DNA of 64,000 nt, from assembly GCA_965247065.1 (NCBI GenBank), contig CBDFGN010000005.1, positions 248,001 to 312,000 of the forward strand, written 5' to 3'. A model generated the notes under the pieces. The model worked only from the letters and a program-made list of their open reading frames with translations. It searched no databases and was not told the origin of the DNA. Origin of the DNA: CBDFGN01 sp965247065. GTDB lineage: Bacteria; Bacteroidota; Bacteroidia; Cytophagales; Cyclobacteriaceae. The translations under genes were made by a program, and so were the position numbers. Shown here piece after piece: positions 27,368 through 36,270 of the stretch (positions within the stretch are counted from its first letter, which is position 1; each line of letters starts with the position of its first letter).

Positions 27368-27913
27368 ATGCAAAAGCGATTAATCCTTGATGGGCCAAAT
27401 TTAGAAATTACCCTCAATCGCCTTTGTGAACAACTCCTCGAGACTCACGGTCAATTTGAAGATTCCGTAATCCTGGGTCTTCAGCCCCGAGGAATTTATG
27501 TAGCCGAAAGGATAAAGACCCGGCTTCAATTCCTGGTTACAAATCCCATTCACCTGGGTCATCTTGACATCACCTTTTACCGTGATGATTTTCGTCGACG
27601 AGAGACTCCAAAGCGCGCCAATGAGACCCGTGTTACGTTTATAATCGAGAATAAGATGGTGGTCTTAGTGGATGATGTCTTGTACACCGGTCGAAGCGTG
27701 CGGGCAGCAATGGATGCCATGATAGCTTTCGGCCGCCCATCCAAAGTGGAACTTCTAGTCCTCATCGACCGCAAATTCAGCCGCCAACTACCCATAGAGC
27801 CCAATTATGTGGGTAAAAGAGTAAACACTATGCACTCCCAGGTTGTGGAGGTAGAATGGCAAGAACAGGGCTACAAGAAGGATAAGATCTGGTTAATCGA
27901 CAAGGAAGACTGA
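27368..27913 (+). CDS. pyrR: PyrR-like phosphoribosyltransferase
   Basis: The 181-residue product is a type I PRTase of the PyrR family, which has uracil phosphoribosyltransferase activity and in Gram-positives controls pyr operons by RNA binding. The PRPP loop V-V-L-V-D-D-V-L-Y-T-G-R-S is at about 97-109, preceded by G-L-Q-P-R-G and followed by the family ending near V-E-W. It is two bases from pyrB, so the operon link to pyrimidine synthesis is clear. The short leader makes classical attenuation upstream unlikely. Confidence 0.93.
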   Translation: MQKRLILDGPNLEITLNRLCEQLLETHGQFEDSVILGLQPRGIYVAERIKTRLQFLVTNPIHLGHLDITFYRDDFRRRETPKRANETRVTFIIENKMVVLVDDVLYTGRSVRAAMDAMIAFGRPSKVELLVLIDRKFSRQLPIEPNYVGKRVNTMHSQVVEVEWQEQGYKKDKIWLIDKED

Positions 27914-27915
27914 AT

Positions 27916-28842
27916 ATGTCCGAGTTGAGCGTCAAGCATTTGCTAGGTATCAAGGACATAACTCAGGATGACATAGAACTAATTTTTGAAACGGCCGATA
28001 ACTTCAAGGAGGTGATCAATCGGCCGATTAGAAAGGTCCCATCTCTGAGAGACATTACCATCGCCAATGTCTTTTTTGAGAACTCTACCCGCACCCGACT
28101 TTCATTTGAATTGGCGGAAAAACGACTCTCGGCCGACGTAGTAAACTTCTCCTCAAACCAGAGCTCGGTCAAGAAAGGAGAATCCCTCCTGGATACAGTG
28201 AACAACATTCTGGCGATGAAAGTTGATATGGTGGTGATGAGACACTCGAGTCCCGGTGCGCCTCACTTTCTTGCCAAACATATTGAGGCAAACATCATAA
28301 ATGCCGGAGATGGCACTCATGAACATCCTACCCAGGCGCTGCTTGATGCCTTTTCCATTCGAGAGAGGTATGGGACTGTAACTGGAAAGAAAGTGGCCAT
28401 CATAGGCGATATCCTTCATTCCCGGGTTGCCCTATCCAATATTTTTGCCCTTCAAAAATTGGGTGCGAAGGTAATGATCTGCGGTCCCAACACACTTTTA
28501 CCGAAATATGCAGCAGATCTGGGCGTAAAGGTCGAGTTGGACGTCTTAAAGGCCCTAAAATGGTGTGACGTCGCCAATGTCCTCCGAATCCAACTCGAAC
28601 GGCAAAAATTTAAGTACTTTCCGTCCCTGAGAGAATACACGCTCTATTTCGGGATCAACAAAAAACTATTAGACAGTCTGAACAAGGAGATTACCATCAT
28701 GCACCCCGGTCCCATAAATCGAGGAGTGGAGTTGAATTCCGATGTGGCCGATTCTGAGCATTCCATTATCCTAGACCAGGTGGAAAACGGAGTCGCAATC
28801 CGCATGGCTATTCTGTATTTGTTAGCTGGCGTCAAGGGCTAG
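27916..28842 (+). CDS. pyrB: Aspartate carbamoyltransferase catalytic subunit
   Basis: Condenses carbamoyl phosphate and aspartate in pyrimidine synthesis. The 308-residue product has the carbamoyl-phosphate motif S-T-R-T-R-L-S-F-E near 54, the S-V-K-K-G-E-S loop, H-P-T-Q-A-L-L-D in the centre and H-P-G-P-I-N-R-G-V-E near the end. No regulatory pyrI follows, consistent with the PyrR-associated class of ATCase. Confidence 0.97.
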   Translation: MSELSVKHLLGIKDITQDDIELIFETADNFKEVINRPIRKVPSLRDITIANVFFENSTRTRLSFELAEKRLSADVVNFSSNQSSVKKGESLLDTVNNILAMKVDMVVMRHSSPGAPHFLAKHIEANIINAGDGTHEHPTQALLDAFSIRERYGTVTGKKVAIIGDILHSRVALSNIFALQKLGAKVMICGPNTLLPKYAADLGVKVELDVLKALKWCDVANVLRIQLERQKFKYFPSLREYTLYFGINKKLLDSLNKEITIMHPGPINRGVELNSDVADSEHSIILDQVENGVAIRMAILYLLAGVKG

Positions 28843-28863
28843 CAAGGTGCGCCGCAAGCCCTT
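28834..28863 (+). terminator. Possible weak terminator after pyrB
   Basis: AAGGGCT (28834-28840) pairs with AGCCCTT (28857-28863) across a 16-base loop that includes the pyrB stop codon; a weak AT-rich tail follows. The T-run is poor, so termination is uncertain. Confidence 0.35.
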
Positions 28864-28905
28864 AATTTATTTGCTAGTTTTATAATTCACTATCAATCCG
28901 CAAGC

Positions 28906-30267
28906 ATGTACTACAATTCGATTATCGAAACCATTGGTAATACGCCCCTGGTAAAACTAAATAGGGTTAATGCAGGGGTTCAAGGAACCATTCTGGCCAA
29001 GATGGAATATTTCAATCCAGGAAACTCCATGAAGGATCGCATAGCTGTGAAGATGATCGAGGATGCAGAAGAAAGGGGTGAAATTAAACCGGGAGGTACG
29101 ATTGTGGAGGGGACCTCCGGCAACACCGGTATGGGATTGGCGCTGGCCGCCCTCGCCAAGGGCTACCGGTGCATATTTACCTTGGCGGACAAGCAATCAC
29201 AGGAAAAGATTGATATTCTCAAGGCCCTGGGCGCAGATGTGATCGTCTGCCCAACCAACGTGCCGGCTGAGGACCCTAATTCCTATTATTCGGTAGCGCA
29301 ACGACTGAATAAGGAGATTCCTAATTCTATATATCCGAATCAGTACGATAATTTATCGAATTTTGAAGCCCATTATTTGTCAACGGGACCTGAAATCTGG
29401 GAGCAGACTGAGGGAAGAATCACCCATTGGGTTGCAGGGGTTGGTACCGGCGGATCTATGTGCGGCACAGCCAAATACCTAAAAGAGCAAAATCCGGATC
29501 TGATTTCAATTGGTATAGACAGTTATGGATCGGTGTTTAAGAAGTATAAGGAGACTGGGGAATTTGATGCCAATGAGATTTATCCCTATTTGACCGAAGG
29601 AATCGGTGAAGATATCCTGCCTAAGAATGTCGATTTTGACCTTATCGATACCTTCGTTAAGGTAACCGATAAAGATGGGGCTTTAATGGCCCGTCGATTG
29701 TCACGGGAAGAGGGCCTTTTTGTTGGCTGGTCCTGTGGTTCAGCCGTTCACGGGGCATTGGAGTATGCCCGGGAGCATTTGAAGCCTGATGATACAATGG
29801 TGATTATTTTGCCCGATCATGGAACGCGCTATCTTGGGAAGATCTACAACGATGACTGGATGCACGATCACGGATTCCTGGAGAGAAAATTCGCCACTGC
29901 CGATGACATTGTCAGCAATCGGGATGGCAAATTACTGTCCATTCCCAAGGATATGAAAGTTGGTGAGGCAATAAAACTTCTCCACAGCAACGGGATTTCC
30001 CAGATCCCGGTAGTTGACGACACTCAGTTTGTAGGTAGTCTAACCGATTCTCATATACTGAACCTGCTTATAGAAGATCCCAACTTAAGAGATCAGCCCG
30101 TTACCGAGGTAATGGATGAATCTTTCCAATTTGTTGCGTTAGATAGTACACTGGATGTTATGTCCTCTCTGATAGATAGTGAGCACAAAGCACTTCTGGT
30201 CAGGGACGCAAAGAACCAGGTGCACATTATCACCCAACATGACCTTCTGATGGCCATGTCAAGATGA
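28906..30267 (+). CDS. Cystathionine beta-synthase-like PLP enzyme with CBS pair
   Basis: The 453-residue product joins a fold-II PLP domain (about 1-320) and two CBS domains (about 335-453). The PLP Lys is in N-P-G-N-S-M-K-D-R, the phosphate loop is G-T-S-G-N-T-G-M-G, and the serine/threonine side follows the cysteine synthase/CBS pattern. The full domain order is that of cystathionine beta-synthase, which makes cystathionine from serine and homocysteine. A cysteine synthase activity cannot be ruled out. The CBS pair probably senses an adenosyl ligand. Confidence 0.88.
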   Translation: MYYNSIIETIGNTPLVKLNRVNAGVQGTILAKMEYFNPGNSMKDRIAVKMIEDAEERGEIKPGGTIVEGTSGNTGMGLALAALAKGYRCIFTLADKQSQEKIDILKALGADVIVCPTNVPAEDPNSYYSVAQRLNKEIPNSIYPNQYDNLSNFEAHYLSTGPEIWEQTEGRITHWVAGVGTGGSMCGTAKYLKEQNPDLISIGIDSYGSVFKKYKETGEFDANEIYPYLTEGIGEDILPKNVDFDLIDTFVKVTDKDGALMARRLSREEGLFVGWSCGSAVHGALEYAREHLKPDDTMVIILPDHGTRYLGKIYNDDWMHDHGFLERKFATADDIVSNRDGKLLSIPKDMKVGEAIKLLHSNGISQIPVVDDTQFVGSLTDSHILNLLIEDPNLRDQPVTEVMDESFQFVALDSTLDVMSSLIDSEHKALLVRDAKNQVHIITQHDLLMAMSR

Positions 30268-30618
30268 ATCATAATTGTGAGTTACAAATAGTGAATATGG
30301 AGTCTTCACAAATCATGGATGGAACCCGTGCTTCGAGATTCAATGCTCAGGTACCTGAGCATTGCACATCGAGTATCGATCATAGGGCATTTCCTTGTGC
30401 TTGCCGCGGTGTTTTCAAGATTCGGCGCGTGGACCGGAGACTAACTGGTAATTCGCGCATCCCAAGGCCTTTTTATCAGCGATAGCCAAGAACCCCTTAC
30501 TATTTAGGCTTTTGGCCCGGTGATTGGACAAATGAGTAGTACCGGGGGAGATTCCACTTCAGAAGGAGCTGGCACCGTCTACTAACGACTCCTGGCCGTA
30601 ATTCATACCTCTTGCCAA
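30268..30618. other. Intergenic stretch with a long palindrome
   Basis: 351 bases between two convergent genes. No credible gene is seen on either strand. The only structured element is the 24-base palindrome annotated separately. Confidence 0.5.
30341..30364. repeat. Perfect 24-base palindrome
   Basis: Arm CAATGCTCAGGT followed directly by its exact reverse complement, with no spacer. Neighbouring bases do not extend the match. It has no T-run and lies 74 bases beyond the stop of the PLP enzyme, between convergent genes. It could bind a dimeric protein or form a cruciform. Confidence 0.8.
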
Positions 30619-32214
30619 CTATTTTTCCAGGATCCGGAATTCAACCCGTCGGTTAAGTTGGCGGTTCTGATCATTGCTGTTCTCTACTACCGGGACCGAT
30701 TTGCCAAAGCCTTTTATGAGAATACGGGTACTATTTACGCCTGATTCTACCAGGTATTGGCGTACTGCGGCAGCGCGGTCTTCCGACAACTTCAGATTCC
30801 TTTCCTGGGTGCCAACATTGTCCGTATGACCTGCGACCCGGATCACCAGACCCGGGTTTCTGGCCATAAGCTCTGAAACTCGGTTTAGCTCCGGAAATGA
30901 TCCAGGACGGAGCATTGCCTTTCCAAAATCAAAGAAAATATTGTTCATCCGTACGGTTTCTCCAATTTCCAGAGGAACCAGGTATAAGTCACGGTTGATT
31001 TCCCGGTATGATTCGACAGTTGTCAAGTCAATGTTGTCTGAAACCGAAGCAAAATGGTCAGCCTCGGCCAGGAAACCGTATTGTTTGCCGTATGGTAATA
31101 CGATCTTGTAGTGTCCCTGGCTATTCGACCGGGCAATTCCAGCGTTCTGCCCCTGGGGCAACACCTCGTAATTGATGAGAGCTTGTATCGGCAGCTTAGA
31201 TTTCGCATCATAGACGGTTCCTGAGATAAGCACAACCGGATCCGGCTTTAATTCATCCTTAAGCTTGATCTTGACAATATCACTTCTTCCAATGGAGTTC
31301 TTGGTTGACACCAAATACGCATATTCCCCCTGGGCATCAATGGAATAATAAGCCTCCCAACCTTCGGAGTTTATGGTTTCACCCAGGTTCACCGGCGCCG
31401 ACCATTTTTGCCAGGTTTCGTCCAGTCTTTTGGTATAGTAAATATCGTTTTTGCCGTATCCCCCAGGCCGATTGGACGAGAAGTATAAGGTTGCTCCATC
31501 AGAAGCTAAAAACGGAGTGGTTTCCGCATATTCGGTATTTAATGTCTCTAGCGATCTTGGCTTGGACCATGAGCCATCGTCCTGCTGCTGGCTAAAATAC
31601 AGATCATCGAAATTACTGCCATGGACCTCGCTGAAAGCCAGGACTAGAGTTTTTCGATCATTCGAAAGGCTGCTTGAACTGAAAACGCCCCGGGCCATTT
31701 CGGTATAGCCAAGGATGTTCAACTTCTCTAGCTGACCCCATCCCTGGTCTGTTTGGTGTGAGAAGGACAGCCCCCTTCCGGCGTATTTCCCCTTCACAAA
31801 GGCCCCTTCAATCAGGATAGTATTGCCGTCAGGGGTAACCCCTTTGAGAGAATTGAATTTCCTGTCATTTAATGGCAGTCCCAGCCTCCGGGAGGGACTC
31901 CAATTTCCGCCTGGGTCCAGGTCACTGAGCCATATGTCCTGGCTTGAAGTGGCTCCATAAGTATTCTCAGGATGGTTGTTTCGGTGAAAAAATAGAGTTT
32001 TCCCATCCGGGGCGACTACGGGTCCCACCTCACTGTATTGAGAGTTGATGTTGGGACCGAGGTTAATCTGTGGAGAGTTTTGGGCGGCGACAGGATAACA
32101 AATTGTAAATGCCGCCAGTAGGTAACCAATACTTATGGCCTGAGACGAAAGGACTTTCCGTTCAACCAACCATGATCGTAGGGGGGCAGGACAATTACCG
32201 CTGAGCCTAAACAT
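30619..32214 (-). CDS. PD40-OmpA family protein
   Basis: The 531-residue product (from ATG 32214) has an N-terminal hydrophobic export segment ending near V-A-A-Q, a PD40 beta-propeller (about 55-320, with T-L-Y-F-S-S-N-R-P-G-G-Y-G), a carboxypeptidase-regulatory-like domain (about 325-410) and a C-terminal OmpA domain with G-H-T-D-N-V-G-T and N-L-K-L-S-E-D-R-A-A-A. It is anchored to peptidoglycan. It resembles the 16.1 kb protein but has no TPR-like part. The frame stays open upstream to 32367 and into plsC, but that stretch is not protein-like; the start is uncertain. Confidence 0.85.
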   Translation of the reverse strand: MFRLSGNCPAPLRSWLVERKVLSSQAISIGYLLAAFTICYPVAAQNSPQINLGPNINSQYSEVGPVVAPDGKTLFFHRNNHPENTYGATSSQDIWLSDLDPGGNWSPSRRLGLPLNDRKFNSLKGVTPDGNTILIEGAFVKGKYAGRGLSFSHQTDQGWGQLEKLNILGYTEMARGVFSSSSLSNDRKTLVLAFSEVHGSNFDDLYFSQQQDDGSWSKPRSLETLNTEYAETTPFLASDGATLYFSSNRPGGYGKNDIYYTKRLDETWQKWSAPVNLGETINSEGWEAYYSIDAQGEYAYLVSTKNSIGRSDIVKIKLKDELKPDPVVLISGTVYDAKSKLPIQALINYEVLPQGQNAGIARSNSQGHYKIVLPYGKQYGFLAEADHFASVSDNIDLTTVESYREINRDLYLVPLEIGETVRMNNIFFDFGKAMLRPGSFPELNRVSELMARNPGLVIRVAGHTDNVGTQERNLKLSEDRAAAVRQYLVESGVNSTRILIKGFGKSVPVVENSNDQNRQLNRRVEFRILEK

Positions 32215-32350
32215 AAATATTACCTGTTTCACAGACTTAAACGACTCGAGCCATTTGTGGGTTATCTCGGATGTTCGGGTTTGTATGGTGACCGGAAACG
32301 TCCCTTGGACAGGATAGGGATTATACCTGACTAGGCTCCGGGGTGAGAGG

Positions 32351-33169
32351 TCATAGCTTGGTAACATCGGGTGAATTGGATTTACTGTTTTCAGGGAGTA
32401 AGGGATTGGCTTTGTGGTCCTCTAAAATGGTCAGCATCTGTTGGTAAATGGATTTCTTCAGCGCTGGAATATCTCTTAGAGTAAGTCCCTCCACAGGAGT
32501 AGGTTTTTCAAAAATCACTTCTATCGTACCCGGTTTGATCCTAAAAGTGCCAGGTGGCATCAGGTTTCTACTATTTTTCATTATCACGGGTAGCAGAGGA
32601 GCCTGCGTTTCTATGGCAATTCTGAAGGCGCCATCGTAAAATGGCGTAAGCAAAGCGTTGCTACGGTTCATGGTTCCCTCGGGGAAAATAAGAATGGACG
32701 TACGTTCGTTGCGCAAAACTCTCATCAACGCTTTGATGCTCCTCGTACGACTATCCGGATTTGACCGATCAACTTGCACCATTATTTTGTTGAAAACCCA
32801 TCCCAAAAATGGAATTTTGGTAAGCTCCACTTTGCCAAGAGCAGCGAAATGATAAGGTATAGCGCAAGCGACAGCGATAGCATCTAGGACCGAGTTATGG
32901 TTGGCGACATAGATAAAGGCGTTATCTTTTCTAACATTTTCAAGACCAACAGCTTTTATCCGTATTGCAGTCAACTTAGAAAATAGGCAGGTCCATTGTT
33001 GAACAACATAAAAGCTGTATTTTCCAAAACGCCTTCCGAGCAAGTGCAAAAGCAGAACAAAGGGCGTGTGAGTGACCATGATCACGCCAAAGACAAAAAG
33101 GCACCACCACAGGTAGATCCTGAGAATCAATTCCTTCAACCGCTTGAGTTTTATTACCAAATAAATCAA
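32351..33169 (-). CDS. 1-acylglycerol-3-phosphate acyltransferase (PlsC family)
   Basis: Transfers an acyl chain to lysophosphatidic acid in phospholipid synthesis. It has an N-terminal membrane helix, the H-x4-D motif in N-H-N-S-V-L-D, and F-P-E-G-T-M-N-R-S for the glycerophosphate site. The start is unsure: the frame is open to 33247, but that would run into the divergent CHAT gene. I chose TTG at 33169, which keeps the first hydrophobic segment; TTG at 33160 is also possible, and the first ATG would cut into that helix. Confidence 0.85.
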   Translation of the reverse strand: MIYLVIKLKRLKELILRIYLWWCLFVFGVIMVTHTPFVLLLHLLGRRFGKYSFYVVQQWTCLFSKLTAIRIKAVGLENVRKDNAFIYVANHNSVLDAIAVACAIPYHFAALGKVELTKIPFLGWVFNKIMVQVDRSNPDSRTRSIKALMRVLRNERTSILIFPEGTMNRSNALLTPFYDGAFRIAIETQAPLLPVIMKNSRNLMPPGTFRIKPGTIEVIFEKPTPVEGLTLRDIPALKKSIYQQMLTILEDHKANPLLPENSKSNSPDVTKL

Positions 33170-33218
33170 TAATTTAAGGGAAGATTCATTAGAGTTGAAA
33201 CCAAATGTTGAGGAAGAG

Positions 33219-36113
33219 ATGAAAACTTCAAGTCTTGGAGAAAGCATTTCTGTGGTTTTTCGGTTATCGGCGGTGTTCTTGCTGCTTGTATGCTCGATTG
33301 ATCAGGCTTCTGGCCAGTTTAAAAAACTGAAGCAAAAGCTTAAGGTACCAAGCAGTTTACAGGAGGTAGTTTCCAATGAGAAAACCCGGGACTTCTTGGT
33401 AAAGCAACTGGACGAGGCCAGGGCGGAGTATGATACAGGGAGCTTCAATTATGCTATTTCGCTGAGCGATAACGCGGGCTTGTTTGAAAACAAGGAACGG
33501 TTCGAAAGGCATCAGAAAATACTCTCGGGTGCTCTGAAGAAGGAGGAGGAAATCACTCCGCTGGAGGAGGCCACCCAGTACAATGATGTAGCCGATATGT
33601 TGGCAGCTAATGGAAAGTACAAATCTGCCGAGTTCTACTATTTGGCTTCACTTTCAATTTTCATCGATGAAGGGCTGACCGAGCACAATCAGTATTTTAA
33701 AACAATAGCTAATTTGGGTTTGGTATACCATACCACCGGACGACTGGTTCTCGCGGAGACATTCACCCAAAGGGCCCATGATCTCAGGAGAGATGTTCTA
33801 GGAGAAAATACCGGAGCTTATGCTTCATCGATGAACAACCTGGCTGTCTTGAGAAAGGACCAAGGTAGATATACTGAGGCCGAGTCCCTATTGCGCTCAG
33901 CGCTGGAAACCAATACCCGCACCTTGGGGGCGGATCATCTTTCCACCGCCATCATACTCAATAATCAGGCGATTCTTGCCCAAACCGTGGGTCGGGCCGA
34001 CCAGGCTGAACCCCTGATGGAAAAAGCCATCGAGATCTCCAACGAGTCGCTCAAGGAAAAGTCAGGGAACTATCAAAAGCTAATGGTGAACCTGGCGCTT
34101 ATATACCAGGATCTGGGACGATTTGAGGAGGCGGAGGAGACGTATAAAAGAGCGATCGAATTGAAAGAGAAGCGTTTCGGAAAAAAGCACCCCGATTATG
34201 CCCATATGCTCAATAACCTGGCAGCTCTTTACCTGATCATGCAGAAATACCAGGAGGTCGAAGACTTACTCATTCGGTCATCCCGGATCTACGAGGATAA
34301 GTTCGGCCGTAATCACCCGTCCTTCGCCAATGCTATCAGTAATTTGGGGAATTTTCTTAGGGTTCAAGGTCGGCTTGACGAGGCGGAGCCGTTGCTCAGG
34401 GAGGCTCAGGCCATTCAGCTCTCCAATTTCGGAAACGAAAATCCCAGTACAGTCAAGGCCACTGAGGATCTGGCTCTATTACTATGGAGCCGAAAGGAAG
34501 TCCAGGAAGCCCACGGCCTTTTCAATCAGTCTCTGGACCAATCCCTAGAATTCATTGAGGATTATTTCCCGGCCATGAGTGAGGCAGAAAAGACAAAATA
34601 TTGGGACAAACTCCGGCCCCGGTTCCAGCGATTTTACTCGTTCGCGGTTCAAAACCAATTAAAAATTCCGGAGCTGGCTGGAGAGATGTACAATTACCAC
34701 TTAGCCACAAAAGCGCTTTTGTTAAGTGTTTCAACCAAGGCGAAGGCTAGAATAATGGAATCAGGGGACAAGTCTTTGATTAGGGATTACTTAGTCTGGG
34801 TTGACCAAAAGGAGTCGCTCGCACTTTTTTACCAGTATTCAAAGCAACAGCTTTTAGAAGAGAAAGTAAACCTTGATTCGTTGGAAAATGCCACCAATAC
34901 AACCGAAAAGCGCCTTTCGGAGCGATCAGAACTCTTTGCCCGGGGATTTGATCTCAAGAGCCACAACTTTCAGGATGTTAGAAATACACTGGCCTCCAAC
35001 GAGGCGGTGGTGGAGGTTGTGCAGTGTCAGGTGTACGAAGGCGGTTTTTCGGACAGGATCGAGTACGTGGGCCTGGTGCTAAAGGGGGGAGAATCGGGCC
35101 CGCCGGTTATGGTTGTCCTGGAAAATGGCAAGGAATTGGAGGGGCGGTATTACAACTATTACAAGAATTCAATCAAGCAAAAGCAACCCGATGAACATTC
35201 ATTCAGGCAGTATTGGGCGGCCATTGATAAGGAATTGGGCTCTGCCGAGCGAGTATTCCTTTCTGTGGATGGTATTTACAACCAAATCAATCTTAGTACA
35301 CTGCAGCGTGTGGATGGCACTTATGTAATCGAATCAACCGATATTTTCCTGATTGGGAATTCCAAGGACCTGATCGAAGCTTCGAATCGCCAGGCAACAG
35401 GGAAGACGACTGGAAAAACCGCTTGGATGCTCGGTTTTCCCAACTTTGGATCCGAAGGTAGCATTGACCCCCTTCCAGGAACCAAGGCTGAGATCGAGAG
35501 TTTGAGGCCGATCTTAGAGAGGTCTGGCTATGACCAGCTAGTATTCATCGAGGACGATGCCAGGGAAGAGAACCTAAAGAGGGTTTCCAACCCTGATATA
35601 CTTCACCTAGCTACCCATGGATTCTTCATTCAAAACCTGGATCTGAGCCAGGAGCAAATATTCGGGATTGATGTACAAAAGGTCCACCAAGAGCCGCTGT
35701 TGAGGTCTGGCTTGTTGTTAGCGGGTGCGGAATCGGCCTTAACAGGAGAGCCTGGAATGGATCTAGCCGGGGAAGATAATGGCATCCTTACGGCCTTTGA
35801 AGCGGTTACCTTGAGCTTGGACAATACCGACATAGTGGTTTTGAGTGCTTGTGAGACGGGCTTGGGGGATGTAAAGAACGGGGAAGGGGTATACGGCTTG
35901 CAACGAGCTTTCATTGTTGCCGGGGCTCAATCGGTGGTTATGAGCCTATGGAAGGTTAGTGATCAAGCGACTCAGGAACTCATGACTGACTTTTATGATA
36001 TTTGGCTAAGAACCGGAAACAAAGCCGAAGCCTTCAAACAAGCCCAACTGAATCTAAAACGCAAGCATCCAGAGCCCTATTATTGGGGCGCATTCGTTCT
36101 GGTTGGGGTATGA
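33219..36113 (+). CDS. Exported TPR-CHAT (caspase-like) protein, short paralog
   Basis: The 964-residue product from ATG 33219 has a signal peptide (about 1-32, hydrophobic V-F-L-L-L-V-C-S then QASG before Q). TPR repeats of the NB-ARC/kinesin-light-chain kind follow (about 60-450, with repeated Y-A-x-x-L-N-N-L-A and E-A-E), then a linker and the CHAT domain (about 660-964). The catalytic pair is His about 800 in H-L-A-T-H-G-F-F and Cys about 878 in S-A-C-E-T-G-L-G-D. The end matches the 1413-residue protein at 1.3 kb closely, so they are paralogs with different numbers of repeats. It is divergent from the acyltransferase gene. Confidence 0.88.
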   Translation: MKTSSLGESISVVFRLSAVFLLLVCSIDQASGQFKKLKQKLKVPSSLQEVVSNEKTRDFLVKQLDEARAEYDTGSFNYAISLSDNAGLFENKERFERHQKILSGALKKEEEITPLEEATQYNDVADMLAANGKYKSAEFYYLASLSIFIDEGLTEHNQYFKTIANLGLVYHTTGRLVLAETFTQRAHDLRRDVLGENTGAYASSMNNLAVLRKDQGRYTEAESLLRSALETNTRTLGADHLSTAIILNNQAILAQTVGRADQAEPLMEKAIEISNESLKEKSGNYQKLMVNLALIYQDLGRFEEAEETYKRAIELKEKRFGKKHPDYAHMLNNLAALYLIMQKYQEVEDLLIRSSRIYEDKFGRNHPSFANAISNLGNFLRVQGRLDEAEPLLREAQAIQLSNFGNENPSTVKATEDLALLLWSRKEVQEAHGLFNQSLDQSLEFIEDYFPAMSEAEKTKYWDKLRPRFQRFYSFAVQNQLKIPELAGEMYNYHLATKALLLSVSTKAKARIMESGDKSLIRDYLVWVDQKESLALFYQYSKQQLLEEKVNLDSLENATNTTEKRLSERSELFARGFDLKSHNFQDVRNTLASNEAVVEVVQCQVYEGGFSDRIEYVGLVLKGGESGPPVMVVLENGKELEGRYYNYYKNSIKQKQPDEHSFRQYWAAIDKELGSAERVFLSVDGIYNQINLSTLQRVDGTYVIESTDIFLIGNSKDLIEASNRQATGKTTGKTAWMLGFPNFGSEGSIDPLPGTKAEIESLRPILERSGYDQLVFIEDDAREENLKRVSNPDILHLATHGFFIQNLDLSQEQIFGIDVQKVHQEPLLRSGLLLAGAESALTGEPGMDLAGEDNGILTAFEAVTLSLDNTDIVVLSACETGLGDVKNGEGVYGLQRAFIVAGAQSVVMSLWKVSDQATQELMTDFYDIWLRTGNKAEAFKQAQLNLKRKHPEPYYWGAFVLVGV

Positions 36114-36142
36114 AAAATCTGCATTATCGTGGCGCCACAGGA

Positions 36143-36156
36143 CACCTGGCCAGGTG
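36143..36156. repeat. 14-base perfect palindrome CACCTGGCCAGGTG
   Basis: Perfect dyad in the 157-base gap between the CHAT gene and the PurF-like gene, about 90 bases before the promoter element at 36245. It may be an operator or chance. Confidence 0.4.
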
Positions 36157-36244
36157 GTTAGCAAAGCCGACGCCTTAATAAATCTGGCGCTCGTAATAAG
36201 AATTTAAGGGAGGATGTACGCTGTTTCGGCATCAAATAAAGTGT

Positions 36245-36252
36245 TACCTTTG
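36245..36252 (+). promoter_or_regulatory. Likely promoter of the PurF-like gene (TACCTTTG)
   Basis: TACCTTTG matches TAnnTTTG and ends 18 bases before the ATG. A degenerate TTTC stands 17 bases upstream in place of the -33 TTTG. Confidence 0.5.
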
Positions 36253-36270
36253 AACTATTAGAAACCCTGG

